A stretch of DNA of 52,653 nt from Pseudaminobacter soli (ex Zhang et al. 2022) (GCF_014595955.1 NZ_JABVCF010000011.1:197642-250294), one strand, 5' to 3'; counted from the stretch's first letter, positions 17,074 to 26,791 are shown. A program made the numbers and translations. The notes: generated from the sequence alone by a model not told the origin.

Positions 17074-18054
17074 ATGAGGACGCTTTATGCGGCCACCGGC
17101 GACGCATTCGCCTGCATCCGCGACGACGGGGGCATATGGAGGGCATCGCTGTCGTTGCAAGGCAAGGGCGTGCAATGCCTTGCGCTGGACCCGCTCAATT
17201 CTGCCAGCGTCTATGCTGGAACGCGCGGCAATGGCGTGTGGAGGAGTCGCGACGGCGGCGTTAACTGGCGCAACATCGTACTCCCTCAGCCGGATGTATT
17301 CTCACTCGCGGTAAGTGCGGCCGATGGAGCGGTCTATGCCGGCACCGAACCAAGCCATCTTTTTGTTAGCCGCGATGGCGGAGAGACCTGGCGGGAGCTT
17401 CACGCGCTGCTTGAATTGCCTTCCTATCCGGAATGGCGCTTCCCGCCGCGGCCTTGGACGAGCCACGTGCGCTCGATCGCGCCCTCGCCGCACGACGCCG
17501 GCCTGCTCCTGGCCGGTATCGAGCTGGGCGGCCTGATGCGCAGCCTCGATGGGGGCGAATCCTGGCAGGACCACCGCCCTGGCGCGCAACGAGACGTCCA
17601 CGCTCTCGCCTGGCATCCAAACGTACCGGGCCGTGCCTATGAGGCGGGTGGCGGCGGCGCCGCATGGAGCCGCGACGGCGGTGATAAATGGTTCCTCGCC
17701 AACGAGGGGCGTGACCGTGATTACTGCTGGGGCCTGGCGGTCGATCCCGACGACCCCGACACTTGGTTCACCTCCGCGGCAGCAGGGCCGCGCCGTGCCC
17801 ATGGGCAGCTCGCCGCGCATGCTGCCATCTATCGCTGGCGTGGTGGCGGCCCTTGGGAGGAACTCAAGGGCCGGCTGCCGCAGCAGCCGCTGAAAAACAT
17901 GCCGAGAGCCCTTGCCGCCGCGCGTGGACAGCTGTTCGCTGGCTTTGACGATGGTCGCATCTATGCAAGTCAAGATGGTGGTGACGACTGGAACGCGCTT
18001 GCCATGCACGGCGATCACCTGTCGCGCGTTGAGGCGCTTGCAGCTGCTGATTGA
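17074..18054 (+). CDS. BNR/Asp-box beta-propeller protein
   Basis: A 326-residue protein built from repeated propeller blades. Five Asp-box motifs (S-x-D-x-G-x-x-W) are visible: SRDGGVNW, SRDGGETW, SLDGGESW, SRDGGDKW and SQDGGDDW. Such proteins resemble sialidase/sortilin-type propellers (YCF48-like, glycosyl hydrolase-related), but the catalytic residues of a true sialidase are not evident. No signal peptide is seen, so it probably stays in the cytoplasm. A GAGG site precedes the ATG. The function is unknown. Confidence 0.75.
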   Translation: MRTLYAATGDAFACIRDDGGIWRASLSLQGKGVQCLALDPLNSASVYAGTRGNGVWRSRDGGVNWRNIVLPQPDVFSLAVSAADGAVYAGTEPSHLFVSRDGGETWRELHALLELPSYPEWRFPPRPWTSHVRSIAPSPHDAGLLLAGIELGGLMRSLDGGESWQDHRPGAQRDVHALAWHPNVPGRAYEAGGGGAAWSRDGGDKWFLANEGRDRDYCWGLAVDPDDPDTWFTSAAAGPRRAHGQLAAHAAIYRWRGGGPWEELKGRLPQQPLKNMPRALAAARGQLFAGFDDGRIYASQDGGDDWNALAMHGDHLSRVEALAAAD

Positions 18055-18294
18055 TGCACCGCCGAGCGCGTGACTGGCATTAAAGAGCAGTCCCACGCGA
18101 AGATCGGCAACTAACGTCTTGCGGGCCGTAAGACGGTGGCGCGGCACGAATCCGGGCAGGGGCGCTGATCGGGCCGCATCGCTCGCGGTTGGTGGCCTGT
18201 GGAACGCGACCGCTATCCTGGGCGTTTCCAGCGATCCGTTGACCGGGTTGCGCGCAACCCGGACCGTTTCGATAGGTTCGCTGAGGACGCTGCA

Positions 18295-20073
18295 GTGTCG
18301 TCCGAACAGATGATCGCGCTCGCCGTTCTCGGCATCACGATGGTGCTGTTCATCTGGGGACGGTGGCGCTACGACTTGGTGGCGGTGTTTGCATTGCTGG
18401 CAGTCGTCCTGACGGGGCTCGTTCCGGCCCAGACGGCCTTCAACGGCTTTGCCCACCCCGCGGTTCTTACCGTCATCGGCGTGTTGATCCTGAGCCGTGG
18501 CCTACAGAATGCTGGCATCATCGACATGATCGTGAAGCTGCTGGGGCCTCTTCAAGGGCACCCGGCGCTACAGCTCACCGGGCAGACCATCATCATCACG
18601 ACCCTGTCCGCGTTCATGAACAACGTCGGCGCGCTGGCTCTGATGCTGCCCGTGGCCATACGCACAGCATACCGGGACAATTTCTCTCCGGCTTTGGTAC
18701 TGATGCCCCTGGCATTCGCATCGTTGCTGGGCGGGACGATTACGCTTATCGGCACACCGCCCAATCTCATCGTCTCGAGCTTCCGCGAGGATGCCGTTGG
18801 CAGGCCATTCGCCATGTTCGATTTCGCGCCCGTCGGAGTGCTGGTTGCCATCGCGGGGATTCTGTTCCTCGTGCTGGTTGGCTGGCGCCTGATCCCGCAG
18901 GATCGGCGCCGCCGCGCGAATGCCTCCGATGCCCTCAGGATCGAGGATTACATTGCGGAAGTCGTTGCGCGAAAGGGGGCAAGGGCGATCGCGCGCACCG
19001 TCGGCGAAATCGAGCGACTGTCAGAGGAAGAGGCTGTCGTAGTCGCTCTCGTGCGCGGAGACGAGCGTATTCCCGAACCCCGTTACGATGAGGAGATCGT
19101 GGAGGATGACATCCTTCATCTTCAGGGCAGCCCCGAAGCGCTCAAGACCGTGATCGATGAAGCCGGACTGGCGCTGCTTGGGCACAAGGGGCGCAGCCTG
19201 ACAAGCGGCGCAGCCGGCACTGCTGATGTTGTCGAGGCAATCGTCTCGCCCAGATCAAGCGCCATCGGGCACACTCCGGCCTCGCTGCGTTTGCGTGGAC
19301 GGTTTGGTGCCAATCTCCTGGCCATTTCGCGCCATGGGCGCAGGATCCGCACCCGCCTGAGGGACGTGACATTCAAGTCCGGCGATGCAGTGCTGCTGCA
19401 CGGAGCCAGGGCGAACATAGGCGAGGCTCTTACTGAATTGCACTTCTTGCCGCTCGCCGAGCGCGACATCGGCATCATGCGTCCGCGTCGGCTGATCCTC
19501 GCGAGCAGTCTGTTCGTGGGTGCCATCTTGGCAACAATGCTCGGTCTCATGCCCGTTCACATTGCCTTCATCCTGGCGGCAGCCCTGATGGTTGGCACCG
19601 ATATCGTGACGCTCAACGAGCTTTATGACGCAATCGACTGGCCGGTCGTCGTCCTTATCGGAGCCATGTTCCCCATAGGCACCGCCCTGGAAACAACAGG
19701 CACAGCGGCCCTGGTTGCAAACGGGTTGTTGTCGGGCGTTCGCGGCCTTGCGCCAGTCTGGGCGCTGCTGCTGCTGCTTATCGCAACCCTTCTGCTCACG
19801 GACTTCATCAACAACAGCGCAACCGCCCTTGTCATGTCGCCGATTGCCGTGAGCATGTCGGGACAGCTCGGCACCAGCCCCGACCCGTTTCTGATGGCGG
19901 TCGCCGTGGGCTCGTCCTGCGCATTCCTGACTCCCATTGGCCACCAGAACAACGCGCTCATTCTCGAGCCAGGCGGATACCGTTTCGGCGACTACTGGAG
20001 GATGGGGCTCCCGCTCGAAATTGTCGTCGTGATCGTTTCAGTTCCGGCGATCATGGTCGTGTGGCCGTTCTGA
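18295..20073 (+). CDS. SLC13-type (DASS/CitMHS) permease with two RCK_C domains
   Basis: A ~592-residue inner-membrane transporter. The two membrane halves each carry the DASS hairpin signature, MNNVGALALMLPVAI in the first and INNSATALVMSPIAVS in the second, with GGTITLIGTPPNLIV between. Between the halves (about residues 205-385) are two soluble RCK_C/TrkA-C-like units, for example EVVARKGARAIARTVGEIER and LRGRFGANLLAISRHG. This layout is common in the sulfate/anion branch. GTG at 18295 is preferred because upstream codons encode a poor Arg-rich extension; ATG at 18310 is possible. The substrate (sulfate, dicarboxylate or another anion) is not resolved. Confidence 0.85.
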   Translation: MSSEQMIALAVLGITMVLFIWGRWRYDLVAVFALLAVVLTGLVPAQTAFNGFAHPAVLTVIGVLILSRGLQNAGIIDMIVKLLGPLQGHPALQLTGQTIIITTLSAFMNNVGALALMLPVAIRTAYRDNFSPALVLMPLAFASLLGGTITLIGTPPNLIVSSFREDAVGRPFAMFDFAPVGVLVAIAGILFLVLVGWRLIPQDRRRRANASDALRIEDYIAEVVARKGARAIARTVGEIERLSEEEAVVVALVRGDERIPEPRYDEEIVEDDILHLQGSPEALKTVIDEAGLALLGHKGRSLTSGAAGTADVVEAIVSPRSSAIGHTPASLRLRGRFGANLLAISRHGRRIRTRLRDVTFKSGDAVLLHGARANIGEALTELHFLPLAERDIGIMRPRRLILASSLFVGAILATMLGLMPVHIAFILAAALMVGTDIVTLNELYDAIDWPVVVLIGAMFPIGTALETTGTAALVANGLLSGVRGLAPVWALLLLLIATLLLTDFINNSATALVMSPIAVSMSGQLGTSPDPFLMAVAVGSSCAFLTPIGHQNNALILEPGGYRFGDYWRMGLPLEIVVVIVSVPAIMVVWPF

Positions 20074-20126
20074 AAGAAGATTCGGGCACACGAACACGAC
20101 GCTCAGGATAGGTCAGTGGTCCAAGT

Positions 20127-21557
20127 TCAATTCCCGACCGGGCTGGCTCCAATGGCGCGACGCGGGTCAAGCCCCTGTGCGGGCGTGATGCCGGCGGTGC
20201 GGATCGGCGCACTACCTCTCTCCAGGCCCGGCTCCGACGGAAACGGCTCATGGGCCATCAGGCGCAGTATGTACCAGGTGCCCACCGAAAAGACGGCGAA
20301 ATAGACGACGATAAAGGCCAGGAGGGACGAACCGACCGCCGGGGCGGCGAGCGGCGAGACCGATTCGGCCATCCGCAGCAGGCCATAGACGGTATAGGGT
20401 TGCCGCCCGGCTTCCGTCGTCACCCAGCCGGCGATCACCGCCACGAATCCGGCTGGTCCCATTAGCGTCGCGAATTGGTGTAGCGCCCGCGTGTCGAACA
20501 GGTTGCCGCGCAGATAGGCGACGAGCGACCAAACGCCGAGCGCGAGCATGAGCAGCCCCAGCCCGACCATGATGCGGAAGGACCAGAAAACCACCGGGAC
20601 GTGAGGCCATTCCTCCCGCGGGACGGTCTCCAGTCCTTCCATGGGTGCGTTCAGGCTATGCTCCAGGATCAGGGAGCCAAGCTTTGGAACGGCGATGGGG
20701 TAATGGACGGTCGCCTCTTGTTGGCTTGGAAGGCCGAAGAGATAGAGCGGCGCGCCCTCGGGATGGCTTTCGAAATGCCCTTCCACGGCCATGATCTTCA
20801 CGGGCTGATGCTCGAGCGTGTTCAATCCATGGAAGTCGCCCACCAGAACCTGGACGGGCGCCGTCACCATGATCATGCCCATCGCCATGGCGAACATCAC
20901 GCGCGCGCCCTCGTTCGTGCGGTCGCGCAAGAGGTGCCAGGCGCCGACCGCCCCCACCACCAGGGCAGTCGTGAGGTAGGCTCCGAGCACGGTATGAACG
21001 AGCCGGTACGGGAAGGAGGGGCTGAAGATGACCTTCCACCAGTCCGCCGGAACGAACTGGCCGGCTTCGTTGGTGAGATGGCCGCTCGGCGTCTGCATCC
21101 AGGAATTGGCCGCGATAATCCAGAAAGCCGACAAAAGCGTGCCCGCCGCGACCAGCAAGGTAGCGGCGAAATGCAGTCCCTTGCCGACCCGCGTCATGCC
21201 GAACAGCATGATGCCCAAAAAACCCGACTCCAGGAAAAAGGCGGTGAGCACCTCATAAGCCAAAAGCGGCCCGATGACAGCGCCCGTCCTGTCTGAGAAT
21301 ACCGACCAGTTGGTGCCGAACTGGTAGGTGAGCACGATCCCGGAGACCACGCCCATTGCGAAGCTAAGGGCGAAGATTTTGATCCAGTAGTGGAAGACAT
21401 CGATGAAAACGCCGCGTCCGGTCCACAGCCACAGCCCCTCCAGCACCGCGAGGTAACTTGCGAGCCCGATGGTGAAGGCAGGGAAGATGAAGTGAAACGA
21501 GACTGTGAAGGCGAATTGAATGCGTGCCAGGAGAAGGGCATCAAAGCCTTCGAACAT
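20127..21557 (-). CDS. cydA: Cytochrome bd-type quinol oxidase subunit I (CioA-like), orphan
   Basis: A 476-residue membrane oxidase subunit. Expected functional residues are present: the b595 His in SFHFIFPAF, two Glu in YEVLTAFFLESGFLG, the b558 His in YRLVHTVLGAY, Arg and Met in FRIMVGLG, the quinone-loop Lys and Glu in HQPVKIMAVEG, and Glu in TEAGRQPYTVYG. The short Q loop fits the cyanide-insensitive (Cio) type. GGAG precedes the ATG. There is no cydB: the frame ends 53 bases from the convergent SLC13 gene, and the opposite side is intergenic. Subunit II must be elsewhere or the protein acts differently. Confidence 0.88.
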   Translation of the reverse strand: MFEGFDALLLARIQFAFTVSFHFIFPAFTIGLASYLAVLEGLWLWTGRGVFIDVFHYWIKIFALSFAMGVVSGIVLTYQFGTNWSVFSDRTGAVIGPLLAYEVLTAFFLESGFLGIMLFGMTRVGKGLHFAATLLVAAGTLLSAFWIIAANSWMQTPSGHLTNEAGQFVPADWWKVIFSPSFPYRLVHTVLGAYLTTALVVGAVGAWHLLRDRTNEGARVMFAMAMGMIMVTAPVQVLVGDFHGLNTLEHQPVKIMAVEGHFESHPEGAPLYLFGLPSQQEATVHYPIAVPKLGSLILEHSLNAPMEGLETVPREEWPHVPVVFWSFRIMVGLGLLMLALGVWSLVAYLRGNLFDTRALHQFATLMGPAGFVAVIAGWVTTEAGRQPYTVYGLLRMAESVSPLAAPAVGSSLLAFIVVYFAVFSVGTWYILRLMAHEPFPSEPGLERGSAPIRTAGITPAQGLDPRRAIGASPVGN

Positions 21558-22035
21558 TGCGTTCTCCGATCTCGTGGGCTCACACGATACCTAGTGCTGA
21601 GCGGCAGCCCGGCAACACATCAGACAGCAGAGTTCTCTCGCCGGCCGCACCCCATGTCTTCATCGCCACATCCTGTTGGACTGTCGCCAAGATTTTTGGA
21701 CTCGAACGGTGACCAACCTCGCTGCAGGCCATCCTAGTGCCGTTGAGGCGACAAATCACGGATGCTTCATTCCACAATCATTTGCTGCCGCACCGTTGGG
21801 AACGAAAAAATAGAAGGTAGCTAGCCTCCTCTCGTCGCGGGGATTCTGAACCCTCGCCATGTGAATAGCGCGACGGACCCGCCGGGCCAAAAGGACAGAT
21901 TACATGTAACGGCTGCGTTCTGACACGACCGAGCATCGGACGCGTCTGTCACGGCTGCGCTAGGCGGGGGTGTCCGCTCATGCCTCAGCCGGGCCGACCG
22001 CGACATTCTTAGCCAGTAAACGCTCCTGATCCAGC
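21558..22035. other. Region without a supported gene
   Basis: Lies between the cydA 5' end and the end of the BMP-type transporter operon. It must carry the cydA promoter and a terminator for the permease operon. Short frames on both strands (for example 21580-21777 minus) have no recognisable domain. Confidence 0.4.
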
Positions 22036-22932
22036 TCAAGCGCCGACCCTTCGCTTGAAGGCGGACTGCATGCCTGCAACACAAAGGGCTAGTACGGTCA
22101 AAACGTATGGCAGTGTCAGCAGGAGTTCGCTGGGAAGACCGAAGCCCTGAAGTCGATCCGTTAGGGCTCCCGCGAATCCAAAGAAGAGCGCAACAAGAAA
22201 CACCTGCAGCGGGCGGTGAAGCCCGAAGATCACCGCCGCGAACGCGATAATCCCGCGCCCGGCTGTCATATTGTCCGTGAACATCGCCAGCAGGCCGAGC
22301 GCCAGCTGCGAACCGGCCATCGCGCAGCAGAATCCCGTGATCGCCACCGAAATGTAGCGCATGCGACGCACATTAATTCCGGCAGCCTCGGCCGCTTCTG
22401 GACGCTCCCCGGTCGCCCGGAGCGATAGTCCGAATGGTGTCCGATAGAGGGCGAACAGGAACAACGGCAGCAGCAGCCAGGAAAGGTAGGTCAGCGCCGT
22501 TTGATTGCTGAGGACCGGCCCGATCAAGGGAATATCGTGGACCAACGGTATTTTTATGGGATTGAGCTGAACCAGAGAGAAGATGCCGCCGCCCTGGCCC
22601 ATCGCGTTGAGCATGAAGACCGTGCCGCCCTGGGCGAGCAGGATGAAGCCCAGGGCCGAGATGATCTGGTCGGCTTCAAGGTCGATGACGATCCAGCCCC
22701 AGATTAGGCTGAGCAGGACGCAGACGCACCCGCTGAGCAGGATACCGATCCAGACATTGCCAGTTAGGGTTCCGAAAAGCACGCTGAAGAACGCGCCGAA
22801 CAGCATCAGGCCTTCCAAGGTGAAGTTGAATAATCCCGCCTGGTGGCTTACCAGTCCGCCCATGGCGGCCCAAATCAGCGGCGTGGCCGCGACGAGCGTT
22901 GATGCAATCAAGGAAACGGTGAGGATATCCAT
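22036..22932 (-). CDS. BMP-type nucleoside/purine ABC transporter permease, second subunit
   Basis: A 298-residue permease of the family-2 branched type (YufQ/NupQ-like). It begins MDILTVSLIASTLVAATPLI and contains the family segment GLVSHQAGLFNFTLEGLMLF, with about eight to ten membrane helices. The ATG at 22932 has AAGGGAG eight bases upstream; a longer in-frame start would cover the previous gene's end. It is the last gene of a four-gene operon: binding protein, ATPase, permease, permease. Confidence 0.88.
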   Translation of the reverse strand: MDILTVSLIASTLVAATPLIWAAMGGLVSHQAGLFNFTLEGLMLFGAFFSVLFGTLTGNVWIGILLSGCVCVLLSLIWGWIVIDLEADQIISALGFILLAQGGTVFMLNAMGQGGGIFSLVQLNPIKIPLVHDIPLIGPVLSNQTALTYLSWLLLPLFLFALYRTPFGLSLRATGERPEAAEAAGINVRRMRYISVAITGFCCAMAGSQLALGLLAMFTDNMTAGRGIIAFAAVIFGLHRPLQVFLVALFFGFAGALTDRLQGFGLPSELLLTLPYVLTVLALCVAGMQSAFKRRVGA

Positions 22933-22943
22933 GCCCGGCTCCC

Positions 22944-24041
22944 TTAACGGCCTCTCAGCCTGCCGATGAACCAGGCAAGATAGCCCCGCAGACGGTTGGC
23001 CGAGACGAACAGAATGATCGAACCTTGGAGTATCCAGATAATGCTCTTCGACAGGCCGAGCGTCCGTTCGATCTCTGAGCCTCCAGCTTTGAGGATGCCG
23101 AGGAACAGTCCCGCTGGAATGCAACCGGCGATGCTCCCGTTCGCTAACAGAGCGACAAGGAAACCGTCGAAGCCGAAACCTGGGTCGAACTGGGAGACGA
23201 AACGCTGATTGATGCCGATGCTCTCCGAGGCGCCGATCATCCCGGCAAGAAAGCCGCTGAGACAGAAGGCGAGCACCATGCGACGTCCGATCGGAACACC
23301 GGAGTAGTGGGCGAAGGCCGGATTGGCGCCTGTCATTCGGATCTCATAGCCCGCTACCGAGCGCGCCATGAAATGCGCCAATAGGATTGCGGCCCCGATC
23401 GAAACGAAGATCATTACCGAAACGTTTCCGACGGGGAAGATGGACGGCAGCACGGCGCTTGGAGCCACCTTCACGGACATGAGGAAGGCCGCCGAAGTCG
23501 GATCACGAAAGAACTGCCGGACGAGGAAGTCGGCAATTCCGATCGCGACGTACCAAAGCATCAACGATGTAACGATCTCACTCGCCCCGAGATATCGCCG
23601 CATGATCGCAGGGATGAACGCCCAGGTGGCGCCCGCAAGTCCGCCGCCTAGAATGGCCGCGACCGGATGAAGGCCCCATGGGAGCGTGACGCCGAAGCCG
23701 ATTAGGCTGCCGACAAATCCACCCGCGTAGATCTGGCCGGAAAGCCCTGCGTTGAACAGACCGGCCTTGAAGCCAATCGAGACGGCAAGCCCTGCGAGGA
23801 TCAGGGGCGTCGCCCAGCGCAGCGTCGAGGAAATCCCGAACAGACTGCCAAGCGCGCCACGCAGGAGGGCTGCGTAGACATCCAGTGGATTCACCTCGAT
23901 GCAGACGAGCAGAACCGAGGTTACAAACAATCCCGCCACGGTGGCTATGACCGGCATTTGCAGCGCATTCCAGGCTCGCGCCAAACTGCGGCGAGCCCGC
24001 GCTTCGGCCGCAAGATTCCCCATCTGCGACTGGACCGTCAC
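22944..24041 (-). CDS. BMP-type nucleoside/purine ABC transporter permease, first subunit
   Basis: A 365-residue permease (YufP/NupP-like) with a long hydrophilic N-terminus and about ten membrane helices. Family text includes GFKAGLFNAGLSGQIYAGGF and RYLGASEIVTSLMLWYV. Its start overlaps the end of the ATPase gene by four bases, and the next permease begins 11 bases after its stop. It forms the translocation pore with the 22036-22932 product. Confidence 0.9.
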   Translation of the reverse strand: MTVQSQMGNLAAEARARRSLARAWNALQMPVIATVAGLFVTSVLLVCIEVNPLDVYAALLRGALGSLFGISSTLRWATPLILAGLAVSIGFKAGLFNAGLSGQIYAGGFVGSLIGFGVTLPWGLHPVAAILGGGLAGATWAFIPAIMRRYLGASEIVTSLMLWYVAIGIADFLVRQFFRDPTSAAFLMSVKVAPSAVLPSIFPVGNVSVMIFVSIGAAILLAHFMARSVAGYEIRMTGANPAFAHYSGVPIGRRMVLAFCLSGFLAGMIGASESIGINQRFVSQFDPGFGFDGFLVALLANGSIAGCIPAGLFLGILKAGGSEIERTLGLSKSIIWILQGSIILFVSANRLRGYLAWFIGRLRGR

Positions 24042-25585
24042 GCTTTGTCTCCCACCCTCGGAGCCCCTTTGCCGGCCTGCATTCCGGCCATGAGCAGGCC
24101 AAGCGTCTCTGCCGTCAGATCCTCCGGCAGGGCCTCAACCATCACGCGTCCCTGGTACATCACGACGATCCTGTCCGAGAGACGCAGGATCTCGTCGAGG
24201 TCGGAGGAGACGAGCAGGACACCCGCCTTCTGACGCCGGCTCAGGAGTTGATCGTAGATGAACTCTGCGGCGCCGATATCAACGCCGCGCGTTGGATGGG
24301 CCACGACGATTATCTCGGGGTCGCCACTCAGTTCGCGGGCGACGATCGCCTTCTGCATGTTACCGCCGGAGAGGCTTTCTGCATCCGCGTCAATGTCTCC
24401 CGGCCTGACGTCGAACTCGCGTATTAGCGTCTTGGCTCGATTGCGCGCGGCGCCCTGGTCGATCCAGACACCCCGAGACACGGGTGCGGACCGGTGTGCT
24501 CCCATGACCAGGTTGTCGAGAAGCGACGCCGTGGTCGCAAGGCCAGTTGAGATGCGGTTTTCAGGCACATGGGCCACGCCAAGCCGCCTCATCTCGGCTG
24601 GGCTCGAGCTACGGCCGACATTGACGCCCTTTATTCGCAACGCGCCGGCGCTCGGATGGCGCAGGCCAGTAATGATCTCCACCAGTTCGGATTGGCCGTT
24701 TCCCTCAACCCCAGCCACACCTAAAACCTCACCGATCCGCAGACTCATCGACACATTATCAAGGCGCGTGCTGCCAAGTCCGTCCGAATAGCAACTCACG
24801 CCATCAAGCTCGACGAGCGTCTGTCCGACTTCCCTCTGAACCTGCCGTGGCTTCGCGAAAAGCTCATGTCCCACCATGGCGACGGCAAGCGCATTCGGGC
24901 TGGTCCGCGCCGTCTCGGTCTCCATGACGACCCGTCCCGCGCGCATCACCGTCACGCGATCGGCGATTGACATGACTTCCTGCAGTTTGTGGGTGATGAA
25001 GATGATGGTCTTGCCCCTGTCGCGTAGCGTGCGGAGGTTTTCCATCAGAGTGGTGGCTTCCTGCGGCGTGAGGACCGCCGTCGGCTCGTCCAGGATCAGC
25101 ACCTCCGGATTGCGGTAAAGCGCTTTCAGGATCTCGGCGCGTTGCTGGACACCGACCCGGCATTCCAGAATGCGCCGGCGCGGATCGACCGCGAGGCCGT
25201 ACTTCTCTGCGAGTTCCTTGACCTGCCTTTCCGCATCGCGCTTCAGGAAGAGGCCTGCGCGCTGCGGCGGGTTGGAGAGAACCACGTTTTCCGTAACGGT
25301 CAGCGAGTCTATGAGGGAAAAATGCTGGTGCACCATCCCGATGCCATGCCTCATGGCCGCCTCGGGATTGCGCAGCATTACCTCCTCGCCGCGCAGCAAT
25401 ATTCGCCCTTCCTCGGGCATGTGTAGGCCGGCGAGCGTCTTCATAAGCGTCGACTTGCCAGCACCGTTCTCCCCGACGATCGCATGGATCGACCCGGCCT
25501 CAATGGTGAGATCGATCGCTTGGTTGGCGACGAAACTGCCGAACCTTTTCGTAACGCCGATGAGTTGGATGATCGGTGTGGGCAC
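24038..25585 (-). CDS. BMP-type ABC transporter ATPase with two nucleotide-binding domains
   Basis: A 515-residue duplicated ATPase of the sugar/nucleoside type (NupO/YufO-like). The N-terminal domain has Walker A GENGAGKST (about residues 38-46), a degenerate signature in place of LSGGQ (CRVGVQQRAEIL) and Walker B VLILDEPTAVL. The C-terminal domain has a weak P-loop (GVEGNGQSE), a good LSGGNMQKAIVAREL signature and IIVVAHPTRGVD in place of a full Walker B. One strong and one degenerate site is usual for this family. It couples to the following permease gene by a four-base overlap. Confidence 0.92.
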   Translation of the reverse strand: MPTPIIQLIGVTKRFGSFVANQAIDLTIEAGSIHAIVGENGAGKSTLMKTLAGLHMPEEGRILLRGEEVMLRNPEAAMRHGIGMVHQHFSLIDSLTVTENVVLSNPPQRAGLFLKRDAERQVKELAEKYGLAVDPRRRILECRVGVQQRAEILKALYRNPEVLILDEPTAVLTPQEATTLMENLRTLRDRGKTIIFITHKLQEVMSIADRVTVMRAGRVVMETETARTSPNALAVAMVGHELFAKPRQVQREVGQTLVELDGVSCYSDGLGSTRLDNVSMSLRIGEVLGVAGVEGNGQSELVEIITGLRHPSAGALRIKGVNVGRSSSPAEMRRLGVAHVPENRISTGLATTASLLDNLVMGAHRSAPVSRGVWIDQGAARNRAKTLIREFDVRPGDIDADAESLSGGNMQKAIVARELSGDPEIIVVAHPTRGVDIGAAEFIYDQLLSRRQKAGVLLVSSDLDEILRLSDRIVVMYQGRVMVEALPEDLTAETLGLLMAGMQAGKGAPRVGDKA

Positions 25586-25617
25586 GATTTGTCTGCAAGC
25601 AATTGGCCACGGAACAA

Positions 25618-25641
25618 GGCCCGGCGTGAGTACGCCGAGCC
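25618..25641 (-). promoter_or_regulatory. Intercistronic hairpin after the BMP binding-protein gene
   Basis: An inverted repeat (GGC and CGGCGT pairing with ACGCCG and GCC, one mismatch, four-base loop) lies between the binding-protein stop and the ATPase start. Few T residues follow on the transcribed strand. It probably protects the upstream mRNA or causes partial termination, so that binding protein exceeds ATPase. The CUT1 operon at 1469 has an analogous hairpin. Confidence 0.5.
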
Positions 25642-25654
25642 CTGCGGAGGGATG

Positions 25655-26791
25655 CTAGAGCTCCGGAGTACCGGATACTTTGATGGCTCCGCTTAGAACC
25701 TGCGATCTGAGGTTGGCTATTGTGTCGACGATCACCTTCGGCAGGGTGGAGCCGAGCTTGTGGTCCGCTTCGTTGAAAGGACAGATGTCCAACGCGCCGT
25801 CCGGCAGGCCAACATAGTGATGGCCGGGCTCGAAAGAGGATGTGCGCACCTCCTTCATAACGTCGTAGACCCAACGGTCGAGGAAGACGAGCACCGATGC
25901 AAGACAGGTGTCGGGGTATTGGAGGCACTGGTCGTTGTCCATGCCAAGCCCGATATAGCCGCCTCGTGCGGCGGCGCCGAGCACGCCATGCTGGCTCTTC
26001 CCGCCGCTTGTCCCAATGATACCCGCGCCTCTTTCCTTCAGCACACCAGCCAGTTGCGCCGCCTTGACCGGATCCTCGAAGGGCGAATTGCCGCCGATCA
26101 CGTTATGGATCACCGTTCCCTTGGTGTTGGTCGTTTTGAAGCCCTGTTGATAGCCGGCAAGGTAACCATGCTGCTCGCCGTTTTCGACCGCAAGCACGAC
26201 GCCTAGCACGTCACTCTCCACACCGATCAGCTTCTCGGTCGAGACCATACCCGCGAGCGCCCCCGACAGGAAGGTTCCATCCTGTCCCGCATGCCAGACC
26301 GACTTCAGATTGGGCACTCCCTCCGGGACGATACCGACAAGATTGGCGAAATGAATATCGGGAAACTGCCGCGCGGCCCTTTCAAGGGGGTCGGCCATTG
26401 GCGGGAATAATCCGAGGATCAGGTCGGGCTTCTCAGCCGCCGAGGCTTCGAGCGCTCCTTGGTACTCCCCCTGTAGCGCCTCCACGACCCGGACGTTGTA
26501 GTTGAGTTCTTCGGCACCGCGGTTCAGCCCCCGGACCATCGCATCGACCGGGCCAAGATCGCCGGCCCGTTGGATGGTTATCATGACGCAGTCAAGCTTC
26601 TCGCCCTCTGCGGCCTTCGCGCCTCTAACGCCGGCACTTGAGAGCACCGCACTCGGATTCTCCACAGCGCCGACGAAGGCATAGGCGGCGGCCGCCGACA
26701 AGCCGAGCTTCATTGAATCCGCGAGCAATTGTCGGCGCGAAAGCCTGCCCTCTTTGAACTGCTGCTCCAGAGAAAGCCATTTATCAAACAT
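25655..26791 (-). CDS. BMP family (PnrA-like) substrate-binding protein, Tat-type signal
   Basis: A 378-residue binding protein of the basic membrane protein/Med family that binds purine nucleosides in characterised members. The N-terminus has a twin-arginine motif, GRLSRRQLLADSMKLG, followed by an Ala-rich hydrophobic stretch, which suggests Tat export of a folded protein. The body includes VWHAGQDGTFLSGALAGMVS and AARGGYIGLGMDNDQCLQYP. ATG at 26791 has GGGGAA upstream; a longer frame to 26932 would run through the operator palindrome. First gene of the importer operon, transcribed away from the IclR gene. Confidence 0.88.
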   Translation of the reverse strand: MFDKWLSLEQQFKEGRLSRRQLLADSMKLGLSAAAAYAFVGAVENPSAVLSSAGVRGAKAAEGEKLDCVMITIQRAGDLGPVDAMVRGLNRGAEELNYNVRVVEALQGEYQGALEASAAEKPDLILGLFPPMADPLERAARQFPDIHFANLVGIVPEGVPNLKSVWHAGQDGTFLSGALAGMVSTEKLIGVESDVLGVVLAVENGEQHGYLAGYQQGFKTTNTKGTVIHNVIGGNSPFEDPVKAAQLAGVLKERGAGIIGTSGGKSQHGVLGAAARGGYIGLGMDNDQCLQYPDTCLASVLVFLDRWVYDVMKEVRTSSFEPGHHYVGLPDGALDICPFNEADHKLGSTLPKVIVDTIANLRSQVLSGAIKVSGTPEL

